The notes: generated by a model from the sequence alone, not told the origin. Positions 1 to 7,854 are shown, numbered from the stretch's first letter. The stretch is DNA of 12,794 nt from JBDTCO01 sp039923495 (GCA_039923495.1 JBDTCO010000100.1:1-12794); one strand, 5' to 3'. Made by a program: numbers and translations.

Positions 1-1
1 C

Positions 2-709
2 TGCCGCCTGTCGATGGTGGGCTGGAGCGTCATCCTCGTCTCGTTCGCGGCCGCGCAGTACAACCGCATCGGCCACGTCTCGATGGGCATGGTCATCGCC
101 GTCGGCCTGCAGTGCGCCTACCTGCTCAAGTTCTTCGTGTGGGAGGGCGGCTACTTCGCGTCGCTCGACATCACGCACGATCGCTTCGGCTTCTACATCT
201 GCTGGGGCGTCCTTTGCTGGGTGCCGTGCCTCTACACCCTCAGCACGTTCTTCCTCGTGTCGCACCCGATGGAGCTCAACGTCATCCAGTCGATCGGGCT
301 CGCGAGCTTCGGTCTGCTCGCGCTCAGCATCAACTACCTCGCCGACCGCCAGCGCCAGCACGTGCGCCGCACCAACGGGCAGACGAAGGTCTGGGGCCGC
401 ACGCCGCGCCTCATCGAGGCCCGCTACACGACCTCCGATGGAAAGACCCAGACGAACCTGCTGCTCGCGTCGGGCTACTGGGGCATCTCGCGTCACTTCC
501 ACTACGTGCCCGAGCTGCTGCTCGCGCTCGCGTGGACGATCCCCGTGGGCGGCACGCGCGTGCTCCCGTACTTCTACTTCGCCTTCCTCTTCGTGCTCCT
601 CGTCGATCGCGCGGGTCGTGACGATCGTCGCTGCGAGCAGAAGTACGGCGAGGCCTGGAACACGTACCGCGCGGCCGTGCCGTACAAGATCCTGCCCGGG
701 ATTTACTAG
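2..709 (+). CDS. DHCR7: Sterol delta-7 reductase (7-dehydrocholesterol reductase, ERG4/ERG24 family), 5'-truncated
   Basis: The reading frame is open to the left edge, so this is the C-terminal half of a longer protein; family members are about 430-475 residues and about 235 are visible. The ATG at 14 is an internal methionine. Members are polytopic membrane enzymes that use NADPH to reduce the C7-C8 double bond of sterols, the last step to cholesterol-type products. Visible family marks are HDRFGFYICWG (about 179-211), RRTNGQTKVWGR (about 368-403), the signature SGYWGISRHFHYVPE (about 470-514), LPYFYF, the second signature DRAGRDDRRCEQKYG (605-649) and a C-terminal PGIY. Several hydrophobic spans alternate with short loops. 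From memory, the match is closest to DHCR7 and its plant form DWF5 rather than to the C14 reductases. Animal proteins have HR where this one has DR. The family call is firm; the exact substrate is inferred. Confidence 0.93.
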   Translation, partial: CRLSMVGWSVILVSFAAAQYNRIGHVSMGMVIAVGLQCAYLLKFFVWEGGYFASLDITHDRFGFYICWGVLCWVPCLYTLSTFFLVSHPMELNVIQSIGLASFGLLALSINYLADRQRQHVRRTNGQTKVWGRTPRLIEARYTTSDGKTQTNLLLASGYWGISRHFHYVPELLLALAWTIPVGGTRVLPYFYFAFLFVLLVDRAGRDDRRCEQKYGEAWNTYRAAVPYKILPGIY

Positions 710-769
710 GCGCGAGGGGCGCAGCGAGGCCCCACAGGATTCGTAGCTTGCCGGCAGCGTGGTGTCGGA

Positions 770-791
770 CGAGTCGCATCGATGCGACTCG
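770..791. repeat. Perfect 22-bp palindrome between the sterol reductase gene and lhr
   Basis: The sequence reads CGAGTCGCATC followed directly by its own reverse complement, GATGCGACTCG, with no spacer. It starts 61 nt after the sterol reductase stop and ends 124 nt before the lhr start. A further pair of 7-base complementary arms lies outside it (GGTGTCG at 761-767 and CGACACC at 841-847). There is no T-run after it, so it is not a classical intrinsic terminator. It could be a dimeric regulator site for lhr or a 3' transcript hairpin; the sequence does not decide between these. Confidence 0.5.
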
Positions 792-856
792 GGTGCGCTC
801 GCGTGATCGCTCTCGTGCGTGAAGACGACAGCGCAGCCTGCGACACCGAGGAAGGC

Positions 857-872
857 GCCGCCCTCCGGCGGC
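857..872. repeat. Short GC hairpin upstream of lhr
   Basis: GCCGCC, a four-base loop CTCC and GGCGGC form a perfect 6-bp stem, 43 nt before the lhr start. No T-tract follows. In DNA this GC-rich such a stem can arise by chance, so a role in termination or in the lhr leader is only a possibility. The rest of 710-915 shows no convincing promoter motif or additional gene. Confidence 0.25.
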
Positions 873-915
873 TCGCCGGGGGCGTAACAAAGCTTGCCCC
901 CGTGAAAACGAGTGT

Positions 916-3900
916 GTGAACATCTGCGCAGTGTCCGCGGTCCTGCACAAGTTTCACCCCGCCGTCGCCACCTGGTTCGCCGAGAAGTTCCCGGCACCGA
1001 CGGAGGCGCAGACCCAGGTGTGGGGTCCCATCCAGGAGGGGCTCGACACGCTCGTCATGGCGCCCACGGGCTCTGGCAAGACGCTCGCGGCGTTCCTCGC
1101 GGGCATCGACAAGCTCGTGCGTCGCGCCATGGCGCGCGCGCTCGACGACAAGATCCGCATCGTCTACGTCTCGCCGTTGAAGGCGCTCGGCGCCGACGTC
1201 GAGCGCAACCTGCTCGGTCCGCTGCGTGGCATCGAGGAGACGGCGCTGCGGCTCGGGCACATGGTCGCGCCCATCCGCGTCGCGCTGCGCACCGGTGACA
1301 CCACCCAGGCGGAGCGCGCCAAGATTCTCCGGCGTCCGCCGCACGTGCTCATCACCACGCCGGAGTCGCTGTACCTCCTGCTCACGTCGGCGGGCGGGCG
1401 CTCGATCCTCGGCGACGTCGAGACCGTGATCCTCGACGAGGTGCACGCGCTCGTCGGCAACAAGCGCGGCTCGCACCTGTCGCTCTCGCTCGAGCGCCTC
1501 GCCGCGCTCGTCGAGGGGCGTGATGGAGAGGTTGCGCCGCGTCTCTTCACGCCACGCCTGCAGCGCATCGGCCTGTCCGCCACCGTCGAGCCGCCGAGCG
1601 AGGCCGCGCGCTTCTTGTGTGGCTGTCACCCGAGCGGTGTCACGCGCGACTGCATCCTCATCGACGCGGGTCGCAAGCAGCCGCTCGATCTCGCCGTCGA
1701 GGTGCCAGAGGAGCCGCTGGCTGCGGTCGCCTCGCGTCGAGCGTGGGACGACGTCTACAAGCGCATCGCCGGGTACATCGCCGAGCATCGGTCCACGCTC
1801 ATCTTCGTGCCGAGCCGTCGCCTCGCGGAGCGCGTCGCGCACGACCTCGAGCCCATCCTCGCCGCGCAGCTCGGCGAAGGCCTGGTGGCCGCGCACCACG
1901 GCGCGCTGTCGAAGCGCACGCGGCTGCTCGTCGAGCGCAAGCTGCAATCCGGGGTGCTCCGGGCGGTCGTGGCGACGGCGTCGCTCGAGCTCGGTATCGA
2001 CATCGGCCACGTCGATCTCGTGTGTCAAATAGGCTCGCCGCGCTCCATCTCGGTGCTCCGGCAGCGCATCGGTCGCGCGCGTCATACCGTCGGTGGGACG
2101 CCGAAGGGTCGCATCTTTGCGATGACCCGCGACGAGCTCATCGAGTGCATGGCCGGTGTCCAGGCGATGCGCGCGGGCAGGCTCGATCGGCCGGTCGTGC
2201 GTGACGCTCCGCTCGATGTCCTGGCGCAGCAGCTCGTCGCCACTGCGTCGGCGTCCGACTGGGACGAGGACTCGCTGTACGCGCTCGTGAAGGGCGCGGC
2301 ACCGTACGCGAGCCTGCCGCGCGCGCGGTACGACCAGGTGCTCTCGATGCTCGGCGATGGCATCGCGACTCGCCGTGGTCGACAGGGCGCGCACCTCCAC
2401 CTGGATCGCATCGCGCGCAAGGTGCGCGGCCGTCGCGGTGCACGCCTCGCGGCGCTCACCTCGGGCGGCGCCATTCCCGACAAGGCCGACTACGTCGTCA
2501 TCGAGGAGCCCACGGATGCGGTCGTCGGCACGCTCGACGAGGACTTCGCCATCGAGAGCTCGGCCGGCGACATCTTCTTGCTCGGCACGAACTCGTGGAA
2601 GGTCCGGCGCGTGGTGCAGGGACAGGTCCGCGTCGAGGACGCGCATGGTGCGCCACCGACCGTCCCGTTCTGGAACGGCGAGGGGCTCGCGCGCACGCAC
2701 GAGCTGTCGGTCGACGTCGGCACGCTGCGCGAGTCGCTCGCCGGCTACGTGCGACGCATCGGTGCTGGCGAGGCCGACGTCGCGCCGGAGGCGCTCGGCT
2801 GGCTGTCGGACCAGTGCGCCGTGGATACGGACGGCGCGTCGCAGGCGCTCGACTACATCGCGGAGGGCATGTCCGCGCTCGGCGCGCTGCCCACGTCCAC
2901 CGCGCTCGTCGCGGAGCGCTTCTTCGACGAGTCGGGCGGCATGCAGCTCGTCGTGCACGCACCGCTCGGTGCCCGCGTGAACCGCGCGTGGGGCCTCGCG
3001 CTGCGCAAGAGCTTCTGCCGCAGCTTCGACTTCGAGCTGCAAGCGGCGGCCACCGACGACGCCGTGCTGCTCTCGCTCGGCCCGCAGCACAGCTTCCCGC
3101 TCGAGACGATCTTCGACTTCGTGCGCTCGAGCGTCGCGCGCCACGTGCTCGAGCAGGCGGTCCTGCAGTCGCCGATGTGGGAGACGCGCTGGCGCTGGAA
3201 CGCCACGCGCTCGCTCGCCGTGCTTCGTCACCAGGGTGGCAAGCGCACGCCACCTGCGCTGCTGCGCATGAAGGCCAACGATCTGCTCGCGGCCGTGTTC
3301 CCGATGCAGGTCGGCTGTCAGGACAACCATGCCGGCGCCGAGCTCGAGCTGCCCGATCATCCGCTCGTGAAGGAGACGATGGACGACTGTCTCCACGAAG
3401 CGATGGACGTTCACGGACTCGTGCGTCTGCTCGAGGCGCTCGAGAACAAGACGGTCACGATCACCGCGCGCGACACCACCGCGCCGTCGGTGTTCTCGCA
3501 CGCGATCCTCAACGCCAATCCCTACGCGTTCCTGGACGATGCACCCCTCGAGGAGCGACGCGCGCGCGCCGTGCAGCTCGGCCCGCGCCCTGCGCGCGGC
3601 GCCTCGGGGCTGCGCGAGGCCGATCATCTCTCCATCGATCCGAGCGTCATCGACTCGGTGGTGGCCGAGGCCGCGCCGCATCCGCGCGATCCCGACGAGC
3701 TGCACGACCTGCTGCTCACCGTCGGCCTGTGGCCGGCAGAGGCTTCGTGGTCGGCGCTGTTCGAGGCGCTCCGTCGCGACCGGCGCGCCATCGAGATCGA
3801 CGTGAACGAGACCGGCGACTTCTGGGCGGCCACCGAGCGCGTGCCGCTCGTGCGCGTCGCCTATCCTGCGGCGCTCATGCGCGACGACGTCTCGGCGGAG

Positions 3901-5310
3901 CTCGCGATGCTCGGCGAGCGCGTCGCCACGTTCGATGCCGAGAGTGCCTGCATGCATCTCGTCGGCGCGCGCCTGCGCTACGTCGGTCCGCGCACCGCAG
4001 CCGAGCTCGCGGTAGAGCTTTCGCTGCGCGAGTCCGACGTCGGCATCGCGCTCGCGCGCCTCGAGGCCGACGGCCAGATCATCCAGGGACACTTCAGAGG
4101 CGCTGATGACGCGCGCGCGCACCGCGCGGCGGGGGAAGGCTCCGTGGCGCAATGGTGCGAGCGCGGGCTCTTGCAGCGCATGCACCGCCGCACGCTCGGC
4201 CGACGACGCTCGCAGATCCGCGCCGTCTCGCAGCAGGACCTCTATCGCTTCCTGTTGCGCTGGCAGCACGTCGCGCCGGGCACGCAGGTCCGCGGGCTCG
4301 ATGGCCTGAGGCAGGTCATCGAGCAGCTCGAAGGTCTCGAGGTCCCGGCGGCAGCGTGGGAGCGCGACATCCTCTCCGCGCGCATCGCCGACTACGAGCC
4401 CGCGTGGCTCGACGAGCTGTGCCTCTCCGGCGAGGTGGCGTGGGGACGCCTGCGGCTCGCGCCGCCCGATCCCGCACAGGCGCCGCGACGCCATGCGGGC
4501 GCATACGGACCGTCGGGCGCCATCTCGCTGTTCCTGCGCGCGCACGGCGACTGGCTCGTCTCACCCGCGCTCGACGACACCTCCACGGCGCCGTCCACGT
4601 GGGCCGGGCTCTCGGAGCTCGCGCGTCGCATCGTCGACCACTTCGAGCGTCGAGGCGCCGCGTTCCTGTCGGAGCTGCAGGGCCTCACCCGCGGCATCGC
4701 GAGCACCGATCAGGTGCAGCTCGTCGAGGATGCGCTGTGGGAGCTCGTGCGCCACGGCGTCGTCGCGTCCGACGGCTTCGATGGCCTGCGGCAGCTCCTC
4801 GATCGGCGTCGCACGAAAGGCACCGCGCGATCCATCGGGCGGTGGTCGGCGGTTCATCGCGACGCGCAGCCGCGTGGTGAGGAGGCCGGCGCGCTCGGCG
4901 ATGGCAGTCCCACCGAGCACGCGTGGCTGTACCTGCGTCGCTACGGCATCGTCACGCGCGACCTGCTCGCACGCGAGCCGCTCTCTCCGCCGTGGCGCGC
5001 GCTCGTCGACACGTACCGACGTCTCGAGGCGCGTGGCGAGATCCGCGGCGGTCGGTTCGTCACGGGCCTGGTCGGCGAGCAGTTCGCGCTGCCCGACGCG
5101 CTGGAGCAGCTCGAGAGCCTGCCGCGCGTGGTGGACGGTGTGGCGCAGATCGTGTCCGTCGCAGCTGCCGACCCATTGAACCTCGCGGGCATCCTCTCGC
5201 CCGGGGCGCGGCGCTCCATGCTGTCGAGCGAGCGCGTGGTCCTCGACGACGGAGTTCCTCGCCGTGCGGACGCACCGCGCGTCGCGAGCTTCGAATCGCT
5301 GTCCGCATGA
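916..5310 (+). CDS. lhr: Lhr-family ATP-dependent helicase, long form with C-terminal domain
   Basis: This is a superfamily 2 3'-5' helicase, 1464 residues, close to the usual length of full Lhr proteins (about 1500). Domain order: RecA1 with Walker A APTGSGKT (K55), DEVH box (174-177) and motif III SAT (221-223); RecA2 with FVPSRR, AHHGALS, the VVATASLELGIDIG motif and motif VI QRIGRAR (383-389); a winged-helix and beta-barrel core; then the long C-terminal region that in E. coli Lhr has winged helices and uracil-DNA glycosylase activity. The C-terminal SVAAADPLNLAG (about 1413-1424) is the conserved family ending. Motif VI continues as GRARH where Lhr proteins usually have GRSGH. The role is nucleic acid remodelling in DNA repair, in the cytoplasm. 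The GTG at 916 lacks a clear Shine-Dalgarno and overlaps the stop of a 5-codon frame at 902-919; GTG 931 is an alternative start. It appears to be a single-gene unit. Confidence 0.97.
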   Translation: MNICAVSAVLHKFHPAVATWFAEKFPAPTEAQTQVWGPIQEGLDTLVMAPTGSGKTLAAFLAGIDKLVRRAMARALDDKIRIVYVSPLKALGADVERNLLGPLRGIEETALRLGHMVAPIRVALRTGDTTQAERAKILRRPPHVLITTPESLYLLLTSAGGRSILGDVETVILDEVHALVGNKRGSHLSLSLERLAALVEGRDGEVAPRLFTPRLQRIGLSATVEPPSEAARFLCGCHPSGVTRDCILIDAGRKQPLDLAVEVPEEPLAAVASRRAWDDVYKRIAGYIAEHRSTLIFVPSRRLAERVAHDLEPILAAQLGEGLVAAHHGALSKRTRLLVERKLQSGVLRAVVATASLELGIDIGHVDLVCQIGSPRSISVLRQRIGRARHTVGGTPKGRIFAMTRDELIECMAGVQAMRAGRLDRPVVRDAPLDVLAQQLVATASASDWDEDSLYALVKGAAPYASLPRARYDQVLSMLGDGIATRRGRQGAHLHLDRIARKVRGRRGARLAALTSGGAIPDKADYVVIEEPTDAVVGTLDEDFAIESSAGDIFLLGTNSWKVRRVVQGQVRVEDAHGAPPTVPFWNGEGLARTHELSVDVGTLRESLAGYVRRIGAGEADVAPEALGWLSDQCAVDTDGASQALDYIAEGMSALGALPTSTALVAERFFDESGGMQLVVHAPLGARVNRAWGLALRKSFCRSFDFELQAAATDDAVLLSLGPQHSFPLETIFDFVRSSVARHVLEQAVLQSPMWETRWRWNATRSLAVLRHQGGKRTPPALLRMKANDLLAAVFPMQVGCQDNHAGAELELPDHPLVKETMDDCLHEAMDVHGLVRLLEALENKTVTITARDTTAPSVFSHAILNANPYAFLDDAPLEERRARAVQLGPRPARGASGLREADHLSIDPSVIDSVVAEAAPHPRDPDELHDLLLTVGLWPAEASWSALFEALRRDRRAIEIDVNETGDFWAATERVPLVRVAYPAALMRDDVSAELAMLGERVATFDAESACMHLVGARLRYVGPRTAAELAVELSLRESDVGIALARLEADGQIIQGHFRGADDARAHRAAGEGSVAQWCERGLLQRMHRRTLGRRRSQIRAVSQQDLYRFLLRWQHVAPGTQVRGLDGLRQVIEQLEGLEVPAAAWERDILSARIADYEPAWLDELCLSGEVAWGRLRLAPPDPAQAPRRHAGAYGPSGAISLFLRAHGDWLVSPALDDTSTAPSTWAGLSELARRIVDHFERRGAAFLSELQGLTRGIASTDQVQLVEDALWELVRHGVVASDGFDGLRQLLDRRRTKGTARSIGRWSAVHRDAQPRGEEAGALGDGSPTEHAWLYLRRYGIVTRDLLAREPLSPPWRALVDTYRRLEARGEIRGGRFVTGLVGEQFALPDALEQLESLPRVVDGVAQIVSVAAADPLNLAGILSPGARRSMLSSERVVLDDGVPRRADAPRVASFESLSA

Positions 5311-5436
5311 TGCACCGGGCGGTTTTTCGGAACGACTCGGCGCGACGTGCATCACAGCCGGGTGCTTGCCGCCGCCCCGGGGTCTATGTCACGCTTTTGA
5401 TTCATCCGGCGGGTGGGTGATTACGTTCAAAGGAAC

Positions 5437-5496
5437 ATGAGGATGCGGTTGCGCGAGGTAAGATCGTTTTCGACGTCGGGCGGTCGAACCCCGTGA
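5437..5496 (+). CDS. Possible 17-19 codon leader peptide overlapping the crtE start
   Basis: A short frame starts at ATG 5437 or ATG 5443 and ends at TGA 5494-5496, so its stop overlaps the crtE GTG (5493-5495) as GTGA. The AAAGGA at 5429-5434 is too near the first ATG but sits 8 nt before the second, which is good spacing. It is the only convincing ribosome binding site between lhr and crtE; the GTG of crtE itself has none. The predicted product is arginine-rich (MRLREVRSFSTSGGRTP from the second ATG) and resembles nothing I know. The simplest reading is a translated leader that couples ribosomes onto crtE. It may also be chance. Confidence 0.3.
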   Translation: MRMRLREVRSFSTSGGRTP

Positions 5497-6425
5497 CGGC
5501 GCGACTGGTGTCGAGTCATTCGCTCCCTGTCACCACCACGGAGCCAGATCTGCAGCGAGTTCGTGCCGCGATCCTCCACGCGCGCAGCTTCGTCGACGAG
5601 TGGCTCCTCCGCGTCCTGCCCTCGCAGGAGACGCCTCCAACCCGTCTCCACGACGCCATGCGTACGTCGGTTTTTCCGGGAGGTGGCCGCGCGCGCCCGC
5701 TGCTGTGCCGCCTGGTCGCCGACGTGTACGGCGCAGGGGAGGACGAGCTCGTGGGCCGCATGGCGGCTGCCGTCGAGCTCGTGCACTGCGCATCGCTCGT
5801 GCAGGACGATCTGCCGTGCTTCGACGATGCCACGATGCGGCGCGGTCGCCCGGCCTGTCACACGACCTACGGTGAAGCGACGGCGATCCTCGTCGGAGAT
5901 GCGCTGCTGACGCTCGCCTTCGAGACGCTCGCCAGCGCGTCGCCGCGGAGGGCATCGACCGCGTTCCGCCTGATCGGGCTCCTCACCAGCGCCACCGGCT
6001 CCGCGAACGGAGTCATCGGCGGACAGGCGCTCGAACTCGAGCCGCACGAGGTCGACGTCGGCCTGTACCACAGCCAGAAGACTGCAGCCCTGTTTCGCGC
6101 AGCTGCGGCCGGCGGTGCGATCATCGCGGGCAAGGAGTCCGAGGTCGCGCGCTGGGCGCGTATCGGTGAGCTGATCGGCGTCGCGCTGCAGCTCCGCGAC
6201 GATGTCGAGGACGTCACCTGCACCGAGGAGGGCACCGGCAAGACGCCTGGTCGCGACGCGCTCCTCGGTCGACCGAACGCGGCGCTCCGCGAAGGCGTCG
6301 TGGCCGCCCGCTCCAGGCGGGACGCGCTGGTCGATGGCGTTCGTGAGCTCCTCGGCCCGTCCACCGCGCAGACCGAGGCGCTGCACCTCCTGGTTCGCGA
6401 AGCCACGCGTCCGCGCGTCGGTTGA
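5493..6425 (+). CDS. crtE: Polyprenyl diphosphate synthase, probable geranylgeranyl diphosphate synthase
   Basis: A trans-isoprenyl diphosphate synthase of 310 residues, which elongates allylic diphosphates with IPP; it is soluble and Mg-dependent. The first aspartate-rich motif is DDLPCFDDATMRRGRP (D105, D106, with the two-residue insertion of bacterial type-II enzymes) and the second is DDVED (236-240). GGGRARP (63-69) takes the place of the usual GGKRLRP substrate motif. GGQALEL and HSQKTAALF are also family marks. The residue five before the first motif is a small alanine (A100), which fits C15 or C20 products, so FPP synthase is not excluded. The adjacent crtB and crtI, which need C20 substrate, favour GGPP. 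GTG 5493 is the likely start, possibly coupled to the short upstream frame; GTG 5508 is an alternative. It converges on the carotenoid operon with one base between stops. Confidence 0.92.
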   Translation: MTARLVSSHSLPVTTTEPDLQRVRAAILHARSFVDEWLLRVLPSQETPPTRLHDAMRTSVFPGGGRARPLLCRLVADVYGAGEDELVGRMAAAVELVHCASLVQDDLPCFDDATMRRGRPACHTTYGEATAILVGDALLTLAFETLASASPRRASTAFRLIGLLTSATGSANGVIGGQALELEPHEVDVGLYHSQKTAALFRAAAAGGAIIAGKESEVARWARIGELIGVALQLRDDVEDVTCTEEGTGKTPGRDALLGRPNAALREGVVAARSRRDALVDGVRELLGPSTAQTEALHLLVREATRPRVG

Positions 6426-6426
6426 G

Positions 6427-7854
6427 TCAGCGCCGCGCGAGGCCGAGACCGCCGAGCCGGAACATCCAGCGCGCGAGCTCGGCGGTGGTGAGGTGCGTGA
6501 ACACCTCGTCGTAGATGCCGGGGTGTCGCTTCGCGGTCGCGTTCATGAAGCCGATGAAGTCCGCGAAGCCGAGCTCGTCGCGCACGAAGGCGGCGTACGT
6601 CTCCTCGCCGCGTTCGTGCAGGGTCGCGAAGGCGTCGTCGAGCAGCTCGTTCACGGCGTGCGGGTCCCGCTGGTGCGAGGGACGCTCGGTCATCATGAGC
6701 GTGAGGCCGCCCATCACCTTCAGCACGGGCGGCTCGGTCCAGCACGCGGCGAGCGCGCGGCGCGAGAGCCTGTTCTCCCCGAGACACGCGACGAGCGCAT
6801 CGGAGACCGGGCGGAACGAGCGCAGCATCGAGCCGAAGCCGCAGAAGGTGAGCGGCGAGTGGCGCGCCGCCGCGTCGCCGACGAGGAGCACGTGATCGCC
6901 GGGTGAGGCCGGCATGGGACGCAGGCGCGTGTACGCAGGGATGTAGCCGTACGTCGCCTTGACGAGCGTCGGGGCGCCGCGCTTGTAGCGAGGGAGCGTG
7001 GCGAAGAAGCGCTCGTACAAGGCGAGCAGCGGGCGCGCGGGCAGCCGCTCGGGCTCCTCGTAGTAAAAGAGGTACGTCGTGAGCGTGTCACGGGACGGAA
7101 ATCCTTCCCAGATGTGCTGGCGACCGTCCTCGACGTCCTCCGTGGTGACGAGGATCTCGCCGCGCTTCGGATCGAGCTCGTCGTCCGCGCTGCCGAACGG
7201 GATACCGGCGAGCACGCCGCCGACGGTCGGGCACACGAGGTCGAAGCGCGCGTGCGAGCTCGCCGCGCCCGTGCCGTCCAGCAGCACGCGGCCCGTGAGC
7301 TTGCGTCCACCGACAGTGACCTCGATGCCGTGCTTGCCGCGCGCGTAGCTGGTGAGCGCGTGGTGCGGGAGCAGCGTGGCGCCCGCGGCGCGTGCCTTGT
7401 CGACGAGCGTGGCGAGGAGCGGAGCCGCGGCGACGACACAGTCGAGCACGCCGCGCACGGAGTACGTGCCACCGCCGTGCCAGCGACAGATGCCGTGGTC
7501 GTAGTCGGCCTCGACGAGCGCAGAGACCTCGTCGGGCGTGAACAGTCCCGAGGCGACGAGCGGTACGAGCTCGCGACGGCTCGCGTTCCATTCGCGGTGC
7601 GAGCGCCCGATCTCGCCGCGGTCGAAGATGGCGACCCTGAGCCCGCGCTGCGCGAGGTACGCGCCGTAGAACAGCGAGAGGCCGCCCCCTGCGAGCAGCA
7701 CGTCGAAGTCGACCGCACCGTCGGGACCGTGGTCGGTGACGGTGATGGCGCGACGCTCGTTCCAGCGCGCCTCCAGATCGACGACGTGCGCGAACGTGGC
7801 CGCGCCGTCGGGTAGCGTCGCGAACGCCGCGGTCGTGAGCGGGAAGCTTTGCAT
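6427..7854 (-). CDS. cruA: CruA/CruP-family lycopene cyclase (FAD-dependent)
   Basis: A 475-residue flavoprotein. Its N-terminal dinucleotide-binding segment is DFDVLLAGGGLSLFYGAYLA (49-68), followed by REWNASRREL (87-96), GLFTPDEV (103-110) and RGVLDCVVAAAPLL (134-147). The second conserved block is GDAAARHSPLTFCGFGS (326-342), which parallels the GDAS...SPLSFGGFGS block of CruA and CruP. Those proteins occur in green sulfur bacteria and cyanobacteria, where CruA cyclises lycopene to gamma- or beta-carotene; the role of CruP is less settled. A cyclase role here is inferred from the family and from the last place in the crtI-crtB operon. The ATG overlaps the crtB stop as TGATG, so translation is likely coupled. 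About 48 residues precede the FAD fold. It is not the CrtYc/CrtYd type known from Myxococcus. One-ring or two-ring product cannot be told from sequence. Confidence 0.85.
   Translation of the reverse strand: MQSFPLTTAAFATLPDGAATFAHVVDLEARWNERRAITVTDHGPDGAVDFDVLLAGGGLSLFYGAYLAQRGLRVAIFDRGEIGRSHREWNASRRELVPLVASGLFTPDEVSALVEADYDHGICRWHGGGTYSVRGVLDCVVAAAPLLATLVDKARAAGATLLPHHALTSYARGKHGIEVTVGGRKLTGRVLLDGTGAASSHARFDLVCPTVGGVLAGIPFGSADDELDPKRGEILVTTEDVEDGRQHIWEGFPSRDTLTTYLFYYEEPERLPARPLLALYERFFATLPRYKRGAPTLVKATYGYIPAYTRLRPMPASPGDHVLLVGDAAARHSPLTFCGFGSMLRSFRPVSDALVACLGENRLSRRALAACWTEPPVLKVMGGLTLMMTERPSHQRDPHAVNELLDDAFATLHERGEETYAAFVRDELGFADFIGFMNATAKRHPGIYDEVFTHLTTAELARWMFRLGGLGLARR
6448..6486. repeat. 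10-bp perfect inverted repeat at the crtE/cruA convergent junction
   Basis: ACCGCCGAGC (6448-6457) and GCTCGGCGGT (6477-6486) are exact reverse complements separated by 19 nt. The structure lies inside the last codons of the cruA-like gene and 22 nt after the crtE stop. On a crtE transcript it would form a strong hairpin, though no U-tract follows. It could slow or end transcription from one side, or be a chance result of GC-rich codons. Confidence 0.35.

Noticed and set aside
902..919. Five-codon leader peptide overlapping the lhr start
   Set aside because: No ribosome binding site and too short to separate from chance.
706..4545. A 1279-codon open frame on the minus strand opposite lhr
   Set aside because: It is rich in Arg, Ala, Glu and Asp with no recognisable domain, and lies opposite a gene with clear helicase motifs. 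Strong third-position GC in the sense gene removes stops in this antisense frame.
5303..5327. Intrinsic terminator after lhr (GC-rich stretch followed by TTTTT)
   Set aside because: Only a 4-bp stem (CCGC/GCGG) can be drawn with a 12-nt loop before the T-run, too weak to call.
5397..5426. Sigma-70 promoter for crtE (TTGATT with a weak -10 near TTACGT)
   Set aside because: The -10 match is poor and the implied start would fall almost on the leader ribosome site. Listed as a possibility only.
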